Shown: positions 1 through 6,792, counted from the first letter of the stretch. The stretch: 6,792 nucleotides of DNA from Methylomarinum sp. (GCA_013139755.1 WTAG01000076.1:1-6792), one strand, 5' to 3'. Program-made: numbers and translations. Notes: generated from the sequence alone by a model not told the origin.

Positions 1-16
1 TAAATTAGAGGAGATC

Positions 17-1987
17 TTGTGGCGATATCGTCGTTTATTAGCCCTACTAATAGTTGTTATTGTTGTTCAGTGTTTTGAGCTGGCTTTACTACATTACAAA
101 TATAATTTATTTACGGGTGGTTTTTTACAACCAATTTCATATCTAACAAACTATGAAAGAATTGCGTTTATTCTTGTATCCTTTTGGTTTGATAGTGTGT
201 TTTTTGGTTTTTTTGCAGTTATTTGGTTTTTTATTGCGGATAGGATAAAGAAACACGGGGTATACATTTATTATATTTTTAGCACTCTTTGTATGTTGGT
301 AATGGGGGGGTGGTTAGGGTTTAAGTTTAAGGTGTTATCTTATTTTAATGACACAGTAAATTTTCTTATCTTGCAGAATTTAGGTGGGGGCAATATAAAG
401 GATGCTCTGCTTTACGCAAGTAATGAAATTACTTTGTTTTCAGGCGTTGTCTGTGTAGTTGTTGTGTTGTTTGTTATTAGTTTTAATATACTTAAAAGGT
501 TTGATTATGTTCGGTCATTCCCTGTAGATAGAAAGCAGCGAAAAGAGTTGATTTGGATGTTGATTTTAGGCGGGGTTTTAACACCAGTTTTAACTTTGTT
601 TGTTTCAAACAATGAAAATTTACGTTATGGAATGCAGAAAAAGACATCATTCCATATTGTCAGTAAGATTTTGGATAGATTTTCGGATGTGGATTTTGAT
701 GGCTTTGGTAGCTTCTCATTCCCGCAGGATAAATCTGTTTTTGATGCTAGTATCTATCCTGGCGCCTTAGATATTCCTGGAAATGGCTTTGATGAGGATG
801 GTTTTTTAGGTGACGCTCTTATATCTAAGGGTGAAATTGATACTTTTAGGGATATTGCTCCCCAAAATGGAAAGCATATTATACTTATTGTTTTGGAAAG
901 TGCCCGTGCTGATTTGTTAGAAAAGAAAATTAAAGGTCAGTATGTCGCACCAGTATTAAGAGGTATTGCGAAATCTGGTGTTGTCGTAAAAGAAGCGTAC
1001 AGTCATACGGGATATACCACAACTTCTTTAAAAGCAATTTTTAACAGGAATTTAGTGGGTCGTAATGATAAAAACTTACTTGGTTTTTTGAAGGCATCTG
1101 GCTACCAAGGGTCTATTATTTCAGGTCAGGATGAGTCTTTTGGTTCTGTTGCAACAAAAGTAGGTATGAAAGATGAAAGTGTTTATTATTTTGATGCCAG
1201 AACAGCTATAAATGATCGAGTTTATGTTAGTAAAGAGTCAGGTAGTCTTCGATTAAGTGAAGAACGGGTCGTAGAACAATTTAAAGTACGGTTTAATCAA
1301 TTGGATTTTGATATCCCCCAGTTTATATACCTTAATTTTCAAGCTGCTCATTTTCCATATTCACATCCTAAAATGACCAAGCGAATTATACAGAATTTTA
1401 TTCCTCGTTCTGAAATAAATTTAGAAAATAAGGATAAAGTTATTGAAACCTATTGGAATGCGATAGCTAATGCTGATTGGGCTGTTGGTGAGGTGATGGA
1501 TAAGCTTAGGCGGCGTGATATTTTAAAGAATACAACCGTTGTTATATTGGGCGACCATGGAGAATCGTTATTTGATGATGGTTTTTTAGGACATGGGCAT
1601 GCTGTTGATGATTCGCAAACTAAAATTCCATTAATTATTAATGATGCCGAACTTGTTGTGGATGAAGTTATTGGTCAAGTTGATGTTGCTGAGATTGTTA
1701 TCCGCTCAGCTTTGGGTTTAAATAAACAATGGATTAACAGTGATAAGACCGTTTTTCAATTTGTAGGGAGTTTAAATCGCCCCATATTGATTGCTCATAT
1801 AACAAAGGGTGGGGCGCGAACTATTTTTGATTTTCGTTCCGAACAGGTTTTTTTTAGTGAAATTAACCGATGGGTAGCTTATCAAGATGCACTCAAAGAT
1901 ATTCAGTATAAAGAGCGTACTGAAAGGCTTGTTAGAGATTGGGAGCGTTTAAGATGGGAGGCACATCAAGTACGTATAAATAACTAG
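17..1987 (+). CDS. Membrane-anchored LTA synthase/sulfatase-family enzyme with MopE-like linker
   Basis: Predicted inner-membrane enzyme of the alkaline phosphatase superfamily, facing the periplasm; likely a phosphoglycerol/phosphoethanolamine-type transferase or hydrolase acting on a surface glycan or lipid. Five hydrophobic helices lie near residues 6-26, 49-73, 82-103, 137-158 and 178-196, the topology of LtaS and EptA. The catalytic domain runs from about 286 to 625. Metal and active-site candidates are E294 in the LIVLES strand, T336 in HTGYTTTS (it aligns without gaps with the LtaS nucleophile region QTGQGKTS), H445, D513-H514 in GDHGES, and H526/H528. There is no sulfatase C/S-x-P-x-R signature, so true sulfatase activity is doubtful. 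Residues 224-266 resemble a MopE metal-binding repeat. The start is uncertain: TTG at 17 follows AGAGGAGA (7-14) at a short 3-nt spacing, but the frame is open to the left edge. It ends with TAG. The substrate cannot be read from sequence. Confidence 0.9.
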   Translation: MWRYRRLLALLIVVIVVQCFELALLHYKYNLFTGGFLQPISYLTNYERIAFILVSFWFDSVFFGFFAVIWFFIADRIKKHGVYIYYIFSTLCMLVMGGWLGFKFKVLSYFNDTVNFLILQNLGGGNIKDALLYASNEITLFSGVVCVVVVLFVISFNILKRFDYVRSFPVDRKQRKELIWMLILGGVLTPVLTLFVSNNENLRYGMQKKTSFHIVSKILDRFSDVDFDGFGSFSFPQDKSVFDASIYPGALDIPGNGFDEDGFLGDALISKGEIDTFRDIAPQNGKHIILIVLESARADLLEKKIKGQYVAPVLRGIAKSGVVVKEAYSHTGYTTTSLKAIFNRNLVGRNDKNLLGFLKASGYQGSIISGQDESFGSVATKVGMKDESVYYFDARTAINDRVYVSKESGSLRLSEERVVEQFKVRFNQLDFDIPQFIYLNFQAAHFPYSHPKMTKRIIQNFIPRSEINLENKDKVIETYWNAIANADWAVGEVMDKLRRRDILKNTTVVILGDHGESLFDDGFLGHGHAVDDSQTKIPLIINDAELVVDEVIGQVDVAEIVIRSALGLNKQWINSDKTVFQFVGSLNRPILIAHITKGGARTIFDFRSEQVFFSEINRWVAYQDALKDIQYKERTERLVRDWERLRWEAHQVRINN

Positions 1988-2125
1988 TCTGACAATCAGT
2001 TTGTTGTCGTATTGACCCTCGGCGATACTTCTTGAAATATCTCCAAAGGATACCTGCAAGGATGCATATATTACATTTCTCCTTTCAATAAAAGCGTTTT
2101 TAAAAAGAGACTTATTTTATTTCTC

Positions 2126-2145
2126 CCTTACCCATATGGGTAAGG
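2126..2145. repeat. Perfect 20-bp palindrome between convergent genes
   Basis: The sequence CCTTACCCATATGGGTAAGG equals its own reverse complement. As RNA it could form an 8-bp stem with an AUAU loop on either strand. It lies in the 211-bp spacer between two convergent stop codons, where a bidirectional terminator is expected, but neither side carries a clean T-tract: the + side continues AAAGTCG and the - side continues GAGAAAT. It could be an atypical or Rho-assisted terminator, an mRNA 3'-end stabiliser, or a dimeric protein-binding site. I see no other gene in 1988-2198; the rest of the spacer is AT-rich with only weak short inverted repeats. Confidence 0.6.
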
Positions 2146-2198
2146 AAAGTCGAAATTAAGGTTCTTTTCTTCCTTATTATTTTCTCGTTAGAAAAAAT

Positions 2199-5100
2199 TT
2201 ATTGATATTGTGGCATTATTGGTTTTTTATGTAATAAAGAAGTAAAAAGTAATATGTAAAAAAATAGTGCAATTCGTGGCATATCAAAAGGGCTGTCAAT
2301 AATTGAAATGACTAAAAAACCGGTAAAGGATGAAGCAATAATCACTGAATAAACATTTTGCTTTAATAATTGCTGATAAAGATGAATAAAAAAATAGATT
2401 AGCAGAAAAGAAAATAAGATTAGGCCTATCCAACCTTGTTCAAACAGAATTTGTATCCACTGATTTTCTGTTCGCCATGGTGCGTGGTTATCTGCGCTAA
2501 AGAACCAATTATCCATGCCGTTTGAAAAATCACTGTTTTTAATGATGTTGCTTTGTTTTGATGTACTTAAAGATAAGTTTGTTACATCAATGCTTGCATT
2601 TTGTTGATTATTATTCAAAACCAATTTTATGGGACGATTATTTTTACCTGTATTTTTGGTATTAATGGTTTGTTGGTAATGTTGCCAGTCTGTGGTTGTT
2701 TTTTCTGGGGTTACCGTTGTACCTTGACACAAAAATGAATGTTGAATGGCTTTTTCGCATATTTGAATATTTAAGCGACTGTCACGGGAATGAATTCGGT
2801 AATCCAGTGTTAATTTGTAGGTTGTGTTGGGTGTAGCATTAATAATTTGTTCTATATATAACGGCGCACCTGAACCAAGTTTTAAATATGCCTGTTGGTT
2901 TTCTTGTTCTATGCGATAAGTAGCGGGCGCTTTATCATCTAAATTTGTCCATAAATAAGTTCTAGGGAATGAGCCTAATCCCATGCCTATTAATTGAGTT
3001 AGCCAGTCATCATCTATCATTTCATATGATGATTTCCAATGGGAGCTGCGAAAGTCTGCTTCCTGATAGGCCTGTTTAAACCGGTTTTGGATAAAACTGC
3101 CTTGTAGTATTGGGGTTGCAATAGCTGCTGCAATAGCAACTATTATTGGTATCCAGGCGATTTGTTTTAAATTGGATTTGAGTTGTTGCTTGTAACAAAG
3201 AATAAAGCCCGTGACTAGGGTAATTGCAACCAGGACCAAGGCTATATAAGTACCCCTGGAAAATGTGACCATTATGCTATATAGACTGCCTGAGAATAAA
3301 ATAAGGGCAAGCGTTGATTTAAGAATTTTATTGCTTGATGCGTTAAATAATAAGAAAATGAATGGTAGCGTTAATATTAAATAGGCATCAATGTGAGCGC
3401 CACCTGTATGCATGCTATAGAAGGTGGATGTAATGCGGAAATCTGAGTCATAATCAAATAAACTTGTGAAGGTATAGCGTTCTATTAATGTATAAAAGAC
3501 GGTAGATGTTAAACCTAATAGAATTCCGTAACTAAGCCATGCCACGCTGTTCTTTTGTGTATATATGTTATGCGTTAGTAAAGGCAATAGTAAAATGCTC
3601 CAAAAAAAGCCTTTTGCCACTCTAATGCTATTGTAATGACTGTGGTAATTGGAAAATGCATTGGCATCTATGTCTTGTAAAGGAAATAGTCCTTTAAGCA
3701 GGCTAATGATATAGAAAAAGCTATAAAGAGCTAATAAAAACAGAGCTAATGGTTTTATGCGCTGAAAAGGGGAGGTATATCTTCCATACCATAAACCTAG
3801 GGCTAAAGTGAGTAAGATAAGGTTATCAAACTCTGAGAAAAAGAATCTTCCTGTCCAGGGGGAAAAGTTAAGAACAGGAAGTAGTGCTGGTATTGCAAGC
3901 AACCAAAACTGTGGGTAGTGGCGGAGGAGTAATCCATAGAGCAAAATACCCCCTGTTAGTAGTACAGAGCTTTCTGGGTAATCTATTATTTTCCACAAGA
4001 GTAGTGCAACAAGCATTATTGCAATGGTCTTTGCTAAAGGCGTGCCCTGAGTGATCGCTTGTAGGGAATGTTCTTGTTCATTTGGTGTGTGTGGTAGTGG
4101 ATCTATTGTTTCTGGTGTATTTTCTGTATTTTTAATGCTAACCTCTGGTTGGTGGAACCATTGATATATCAGCTTGGAAAGTTTATAAATTATAAAAGCA
4201 GCGAAAAAACTGATCAGTAAATTGGTTGGGTCTGGGTGTTTGCTAGCAAGAAATAATTTGCTTGATTCCATGATAAAGCAGAGTATCACAGCATAACCTC
4301 CGGCATTAATATCTGAGTATATTTTATGGTTGTGATGACTATCTGCCCATAACCATAAGCCAAGACCAACGGGTAGGTACATGAGAAAGATACTTAGTAA
4401 GCTATTAAGTGCAACGGCTTCTGTTGTATAGTAGTGATAGTAAAAAGGAAGCCAGTTAACATTGTTCAATTTGTCACTGAGATTGTCTGTAAGCTGTAAA
4501 TCAACAATAGACCAGCCGTTTAAACTGGCTAATAACAAAATATAAGGTGCTAGCATAAAAGGTATGTATTTTTTTATGCGATGAGTATGTAAAGAAAAGT
4601 TTTGAATATTTAAAGTTTTATAAAGTTTTTCGCCTAATGCCATGCCAATTATACGCATGATGATAGAGAGACCTTGTGCTATACCTGAAATTAAAAATAG
4701 TTGAATGCTTTCTATCATGACCCCAAAAATAAAGCCAATCAGTATTACTGCTACTAGTCTTTGTGGATGCCATTTAAAAACTGCACTAAGCAAGATACCT
4801 AAGGGAATAGCAAGAGCTGCATCTGATATCAGTTTGCTTGTACAGCGAACCATACCGCCGCAACTATCCGAAATAAAAAAAGCATCATTTCCTTTGGCTA
4901 GTTTGTTGCTAAATTCAGTGTATGAAGTAACAAAATCATAAGGGAAAAAACTAATAAATAAGTAACCTAAGATATATATGCTGGCACTGGCTAATAATGC
5001 ATTTTTACCGCCTAGGGTTATGTGGGTAAAAAGGTGTATGAATTTTTGTCCATAACCAAACCACAAGGTTAATCCAATGATACTGCCCAGGGTTTCTGCT

Positions 5101-5456
5101 ATTAGATCATTTTGTGATACTGTTCTTGGCGGGAAAAATTGCTGATAAAACTCAATGGTGACAGCGAGTGTGATGCTGAAAGATAGAATTAATGTTGTTG
5201 CGAAAACAGTTTGAAATAATGTTTTTGCCTTATTTGTTGTGAAAGCGGCTAAAGAGAATGTAAGAGGGATGTATAAAATGATATTGGCTATCCAGTCAGC
5301 TCTTGATGCCGCGCCTAGATCAAGGTAGCGGATTTGCTGGAAAGCATTTAATGCGTCTTCAAAGGGGATATTACGATAGTCTAGGGGGACTAGGCTACCG
5401 TAGATGATAAATAGTGTGTATGCAATTGAAAAATACAAAGACTTTTTGGTGTCCAT
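2199..5456 (-). CDS. Triple VanZ-like / O-antigen ligase fusion with periplasmic jelly-roll insert
   Basis: Predicted polytopic inner-membrane protein of 1085 residues, probably a glycan ligase or polymerase. Residues 1-435 contain three VanZ-like units. Each has a helix with a conserved Pro (P64, P218, P362) followed 31-38 residues later by a helix carrying a conserved Glu (E102, E249, E397). The first is closest to the classic form, with IEFYQQ and the downstream R..S.NDL pattern. A hydrophilic Pro/Asn/Glu linker follows (about 436-470). Residues 475-835 form the hydrophobic Wzy/WaaL-like part, with the TFSRG motif at 731-735. Residues 837-966 are a soluble beta-rich insert with C900 and C910, possibly disulfide-bonded. 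The ligase-type H991...N998 element and two closing helices follow. The ATG at 5456 is the only reasonable start, because no other start codon lies in frame upstream in the gap; no clear Shine-Dalgarno precedes it. It lies 81 bp after the small secreted gene, with no terminator seen, so cotranscription is plausible. Whether it ligates O-antigen, polymerises exopolysaccharide or glycosylates protein is not resolvable here. Confidence 0.92.
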   Translation of the reverse strand: MDTKKSLYFSIAYTLFIIYGSLVPLDYRNIPFEDALNAFQQIRYLDLGAASRADWIANIILYIPLTFSLAAFTTNKAKTLFQTVFATTLILSFSITLAVTIEFYQQFFPPRTVSQNDLIAETLGSIIGLTLWFGYGQKFIHLFTHITLGGKNALLASASIYILGYLFISFFPYDFVTSYTEFSNKLAKGNDAFFISDSCGGMVRCTSKLISDAALAIPLGILLSAVFKWHPQRLVAVILIGFIFGVMIESIQLFLISGIAQGLSIIMRIIGMALGEKLYKTLNIQNFSLHTHRIKKYIPFMLAPYILLLASLNGWSIVDLQLTDNLSDKLNNVNWLPFYYHYYTTEAVALNSLLSIFLMYLPVGLGLWLWADSHHNHKIYSDINAGGYAVILCFIMESSKLFLASKHPDPTNLLISFFAAFIIYKLSKLIYQWFHQPEVSIKNTENTPETIDPLPHTPNEQEHSLQAITQGTPLAKTIAIMLVALLLWKIIDYPESSVLLTGGILLYGLLLRHYPQFWLLAIPALLPVLNFSPWTGRFFFSEFDNLILLTLALGLWYGRYTSPFQRIKPLALFLLALYSFFYIISLLKGLFPLQDIDANAFSNYHSHYNSIRVAKGFFWSILLLPLLTHNIYTQKNSVAWLSYGILLGLTSTVFYTLIERYTFTSLFDYDSDFRITSTFYSMHTGGAHIDAYLILTLPFIFLLFNASSNKILKSTLALILFSGSLYSIMVTFSRGTYIALVLVAITLVTGFILCYKQQLKSNLKQIAWIPIIVAIAAAIATPILQGSFIQNRFKQAYQEADFRSSHWKSSYEMIDDDWLTQLIGMGLGSFPRTYLWTNLDDKAPATYRIEQENQQAYLKLGSGAPLYIEQIINATPNTTYKLTLDYRIHSRDSRLNIQICEKAIQHSFLCQGTTVTPEKTTTDWQHYQQTINTKNTGKNNRPIKLVLNNNQQNASIDVTNLSLSTSKQSNIIKNSDFSNGMDNWFFSADNHAPWRTENQWIQILFEQGWIGLILFSFLLIYFFIHLYQQLLKQNVYSVIIASSFTGFLVISIIDSPFDMPRIALFFYILLFTSLLHKKPIMPQYQ

Positions 5457-5537
5457 AGATGGTGTTTCGTAATTGCTTATGATGATTGATGGTATTATTT
5501 TTTGTGATGAAATAGTGTTTTTTTTGTAAGCTCGTGC

Positions 5538-5972
5538 TTATGGGTCGCAGCGTGTCAAGCCAGATTTAATGGTTGCTTCGATATCAGATGGACCACAGAA
5601 TGTATAATTGTCATTTGGTGTTGTTGAGTCGTGACGCAAGGTAAATGTGTAGCTAGTAGTTCCATCATGTGGATAAGTGTATGTCACTGTAGTGTCAGAA
5701 GTAGTCCAATCGCCGACAATATCTGTAGGGTCATTGTATGTAGGGTCATTTGGGTCGTAAATAGGGTTTTTAGGGCCATGTTTATAGTCCCATAATTCTC
5801 CACTGGTACGGTGCTGCTCTTGGGCTTCCCATGCCCCAGTTGTTCCTACGCAGACTGTGTTTCCAGGGAGTTCCTCTGATGGGTTAACTTGGGGCCAACT
5901 ACAATTAGCTAAAGTATTATTAGATAGGATAATGCCTATTAAAAAGGCACTATATTGAGATGATTTAAGCAT
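5538..5972 (-). CDS. Small exported four-cysteine protein, function unknown
   Basis: I do not recognise a named family. The 144-residue product starts with a signal peptide (Lys at position 3, hydrophobic core about 8-16). A plausible signal peptidase I site is after TLA, residues 20-22, leaving a mature protein beginning NCSW. The -1 Asn before C24 argues against a lipoprotein. The mature part has four cysteines (C24, C41, C126, C142), enough for two disulfides. It also has a Trp/Gly-rich stretch (GAWEAQE, LWDYKHGP), an Asp-Pro-rich turn region at 71-83, and Thr/Tyr-rich strands around 86-112, suggesting a small beta domain in the periplasm or outside the cell. The ATG at 5972 is preceded by a good ribosome site, AAGGAAGAA, read from 5986 down to 5978. 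It sits between the DHH gene (53 bp upstream) and the ligase fusion gene (81 bp downstream). No PEP-CTERM, LPXTG or pilin signature is present. Confidence 0.78.
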   Translation of the reverse strand: MLKSSQYSAFLIGIILSNNTLANCSWPQVNPSEELPGNTVCVGTTGAWEAQEQHRTSGELWDYKHGPKNPIYDPNDPTYNDPTDIVGDWTTSDTTVTYTYPHDGTTSYTFTLRHDSTTPNDNYTFCGPSDIEATIKSGLTRCDP

Positions 5973-6009
5973 AATAGTTCTTCCTTTAATTAATTTTTAA
6001 GTAAATTCG

Positions 6010-6038
6010 AGTATAGGTGATTCTTTTACGAAATACAA
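6010..6038 (-). promoter_or_regulatory. Candidate sigma-70 promoter for the secreted-protein gene
   Basis: Read on the minus strand, TTGTAT (6038-6033) and TATACT (6015-6010) are separated by exactly 17 bp. The -10 box matches TATAAT at five of six positions; the -35 box keeps the TTG core. Transcription would begin near 6003, giving a leader of about 30 nt that contains the ribosome site of the 5972 start. The -35 box overlaps the last codons of the DHH gene. This would let the secreted protein, and perhaps the ligase gene after it, be expressed separately from DHH. It is a consensus match by eye in AT-rich DNA, so chance occurrence is possible. Confidence 0.4.
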
Positions 6039-6792
6039 TGGCCGTTAGAGGGTGTGTAGGGATGATAAGTCTGCTCAAACTGCTCAATAAAAGCACCTAA
6101 ATCGCTTTTAGCCAAATGATTAATCCCCGCCGCCGCCTTTCTTCCACCACCCGTTGAAAATGAAGCGCATAGCTCATCGGCCTTTGTTTTATTATTCAAA
6201 GGAGCTCTTACGCTAACTTGATAATCATTATCGGGTGTCAGGGTTAAAACAGCATGTGCTCTATCAGGGTATTGGTTGGCTAAATCATTGCCAAATACAC
6301 CACTTACTCGTCTTACCCATGCGGTATTTTTGAGGATATAAACAGCGACTTTATCAGTTGAATATTCCACTACCATTTGTGCGTCATGGTTCATATCTTC
6401 AAGGTAGTCTGCTTCTAGTTGTTGGAAGATAGGCGCGTTATCGGACATAAAGCCGAGTGGTGAAGCAAACTTGACCATTTCTTGGTAAAGTTTATCCGGT
6501 GTAAAATGCAAATCTTCTAAGCAACTACCATAGCCATTGTAGTTGATATAGATACCGAGTTTTTTTAGTTGCTCTTGTATTTCTAATGATAAATTGAGTT
6601 TGTTCGCTAATTGTTGGGCACTATCAAATAAATTATCACCAAAGGCTGCCGTAATCGCCCATAAGGGAAATTTTCCTTGTAGATGTTGGTTGATAATTAA
6701 GCTTGTGCATGTATTTGAGTTGGTATCAATTAATGCAGTTAGGTTATCATCTTGTGGGATTTTACCTGCTTGGTGATGGTCGGCGTAAAAAA
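6026..6792 (-). CDS. DHH/DHHA1 family phosphoesterase, 5' end outside window
   Basis: C-terminal part (254 full codons visible) of a predicted cytoplasmic DHH-superfamily phosphohydrolase, most like the COG2404 type. Such enzymes use Mn2+ bound by Asp/His residues to cleave phosphodiesters of small nucleotides or related substrates; the substrate here is not evident. The namesake Asp-His-His is read from 6781 down to 6773 in the context YADHHQAGKIP. It is followed by a Thr-rich segment (DTNSNTCTSLI), AAFGDNLFDSA and a YNGYGSCLEDLHF block. The DHHA1 region contains RRVSGVFGN and VSVRAPLNN, and ends in GGGRKAAAGI (6151-6122), a variant of the usual GGGH loop. The frame is open without stop to the window edge, and conserved motifs lie upstream of the TTG at 6511, so that codon is not the true start. 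From memory of full-length relatives (about 300-330 residues), roughly the first 60-75 residues, including the first Asp motif, are missing. It ends in TAA. Confidence 0.93.
   Translation of the reverse strand, partial: FYADHHQAGKIPQDDNLTALIDTNSNTCTSLIINQHLQGKFPLWAITAAFGDNLFDSAQQLANKLNLSLEIQEQLKKLGIYINYNGYGSCLEDLHFTPDKLYQEMVKFASPLGFMSDNAPIFQQLEADYLEDMNHDAQMVVEYSTDKVAVYILKNTAWVRRVSGVFGNDLANQYPDRAHAVLTLTPDNDYQVSVRAPLNNKTKADELCASFSTGGGRKAAAGINHLAKSDLGAFIEQFEQTYHPYTPSNGHCIS

Noticed and set aside
1989..2008. Short inverted repeats just after the LtaS-like gene (CTGA/TCAG and GACAA/TTGTC)
   Set aside because: Stems of 4-5 bp followed by a mixed T/G stretch are too weak to call a terminator.
2102..2129. 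Minus-strand hairpin with U-run as terminator of the ligase gene
   Set aside because: The stem depends on two G-U pairs, has an 11-nt loop and a tail of few U residues, and competes with the stronger palindrome; noted as an alternative fold only.
4705..4941. Open reading frame of 78 codons on the + strand
   Set aside because: It lies wholly inside the VanZ-ligase gene on the opposite strand, has no ribosome site or recognisable domain, and reads as an antisense shadow.
5457..5537. A separate promoter directly upstream of the VanZ-ligase gene
   Set aside because: The gap is AT-rich, but no -10/-35 pair with reasonable spacing stands out, so transcription from upstream is the simpler reading.
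5527..5540. Hairpin TAAGC-TCGT-GCTTA next to a run of eight T as a terminator after the secreted-protein gene
   Set aside because: On the transcribed minus strand the run downstream of the stem is A, not U, so it cannot act as an intrinsic terminator for that gene. The stem is only 5 bp and overlaps the stop codon.
5538..5972. Exosortase/PEP-CTERM substrate, prompted by the nearby VanZ and ligase domains
   Set aside because: The C-terminus has no PEP-type motif, no terminal hydrophobic helix and no basic tail, and no exosortase gene is in the window.
6594..6776. Open reading frame of 60 codons on the + strand
   Set aside because: It is antisense to the DHH catalytic core, whose conserved motifs explain this DNA.

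Overview
The window looks like chromosomal DNA of a Gram-negative bacterium, most likely a gammaproteobacterium. It is AT-rich by eye, genes are closely spaced, and the products are inner-membrane or periplasmic glycan proteins plus a DHH phosphoesterase whose sequence style is one I associate with gammaproteobacteria. The lineage is an inference from protein style, not from a marker gene. I see no RNA gene, insertion sequence, integrase, CRISPR array or origin.

Layout: position 17 (or the left edge) to 1987 on the + strand holds a five-helix membrane protein with a periplasmic alkaline-phosphatase/sulfatase-fold domain, close to lipoteichoic acid synthase in its active site. Between the last helix and the enzyme lies a degenerate MopE-like calcium/metal-binding repeat. 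A 211-bp spacer follows, containing a perfect 20-bp palindrome. It separates this gene from a convergent block of three minus-strand genes. In transcription order these are a DHH/DHHA1 phosphoesterase (5' end beyond the right edge), a small exported four-cysteine protein of unknown function, and a 1085-residue membrane protein. The last joins three VanZ-like units to an O-antigen ligase/polymerase-type domain, whose large periplasmic loop carries an inserted jelly-roll-like module.

How the genes may fit together: the giant VanZ-ligase protein and the LtaS-like enzyme both belong to families that act on lipid-linked or surface glycans at the outer face of the inner membrane. A surface-polysaccharide role is therefore reasonable for the two convergent membrane genes. 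The small secreted protein sits 81 bp upstream of the ligase gene with no visible terminator between them and may share its transcript. It has its own candidate sigma-70 promoter, just inside the 3' end of the DHH gene and its downstream gap. The DHH protein is probably an unrelated neighbour.

The most unusual items are the triple VanZ-ligase fusion with its inserted beta module, and the MopE-like linker in the LtaS-like enzyme. The DHH reading frame stays open with conserved motifs to the window edge, so an apparent TTG start at 6511 is not the real start.
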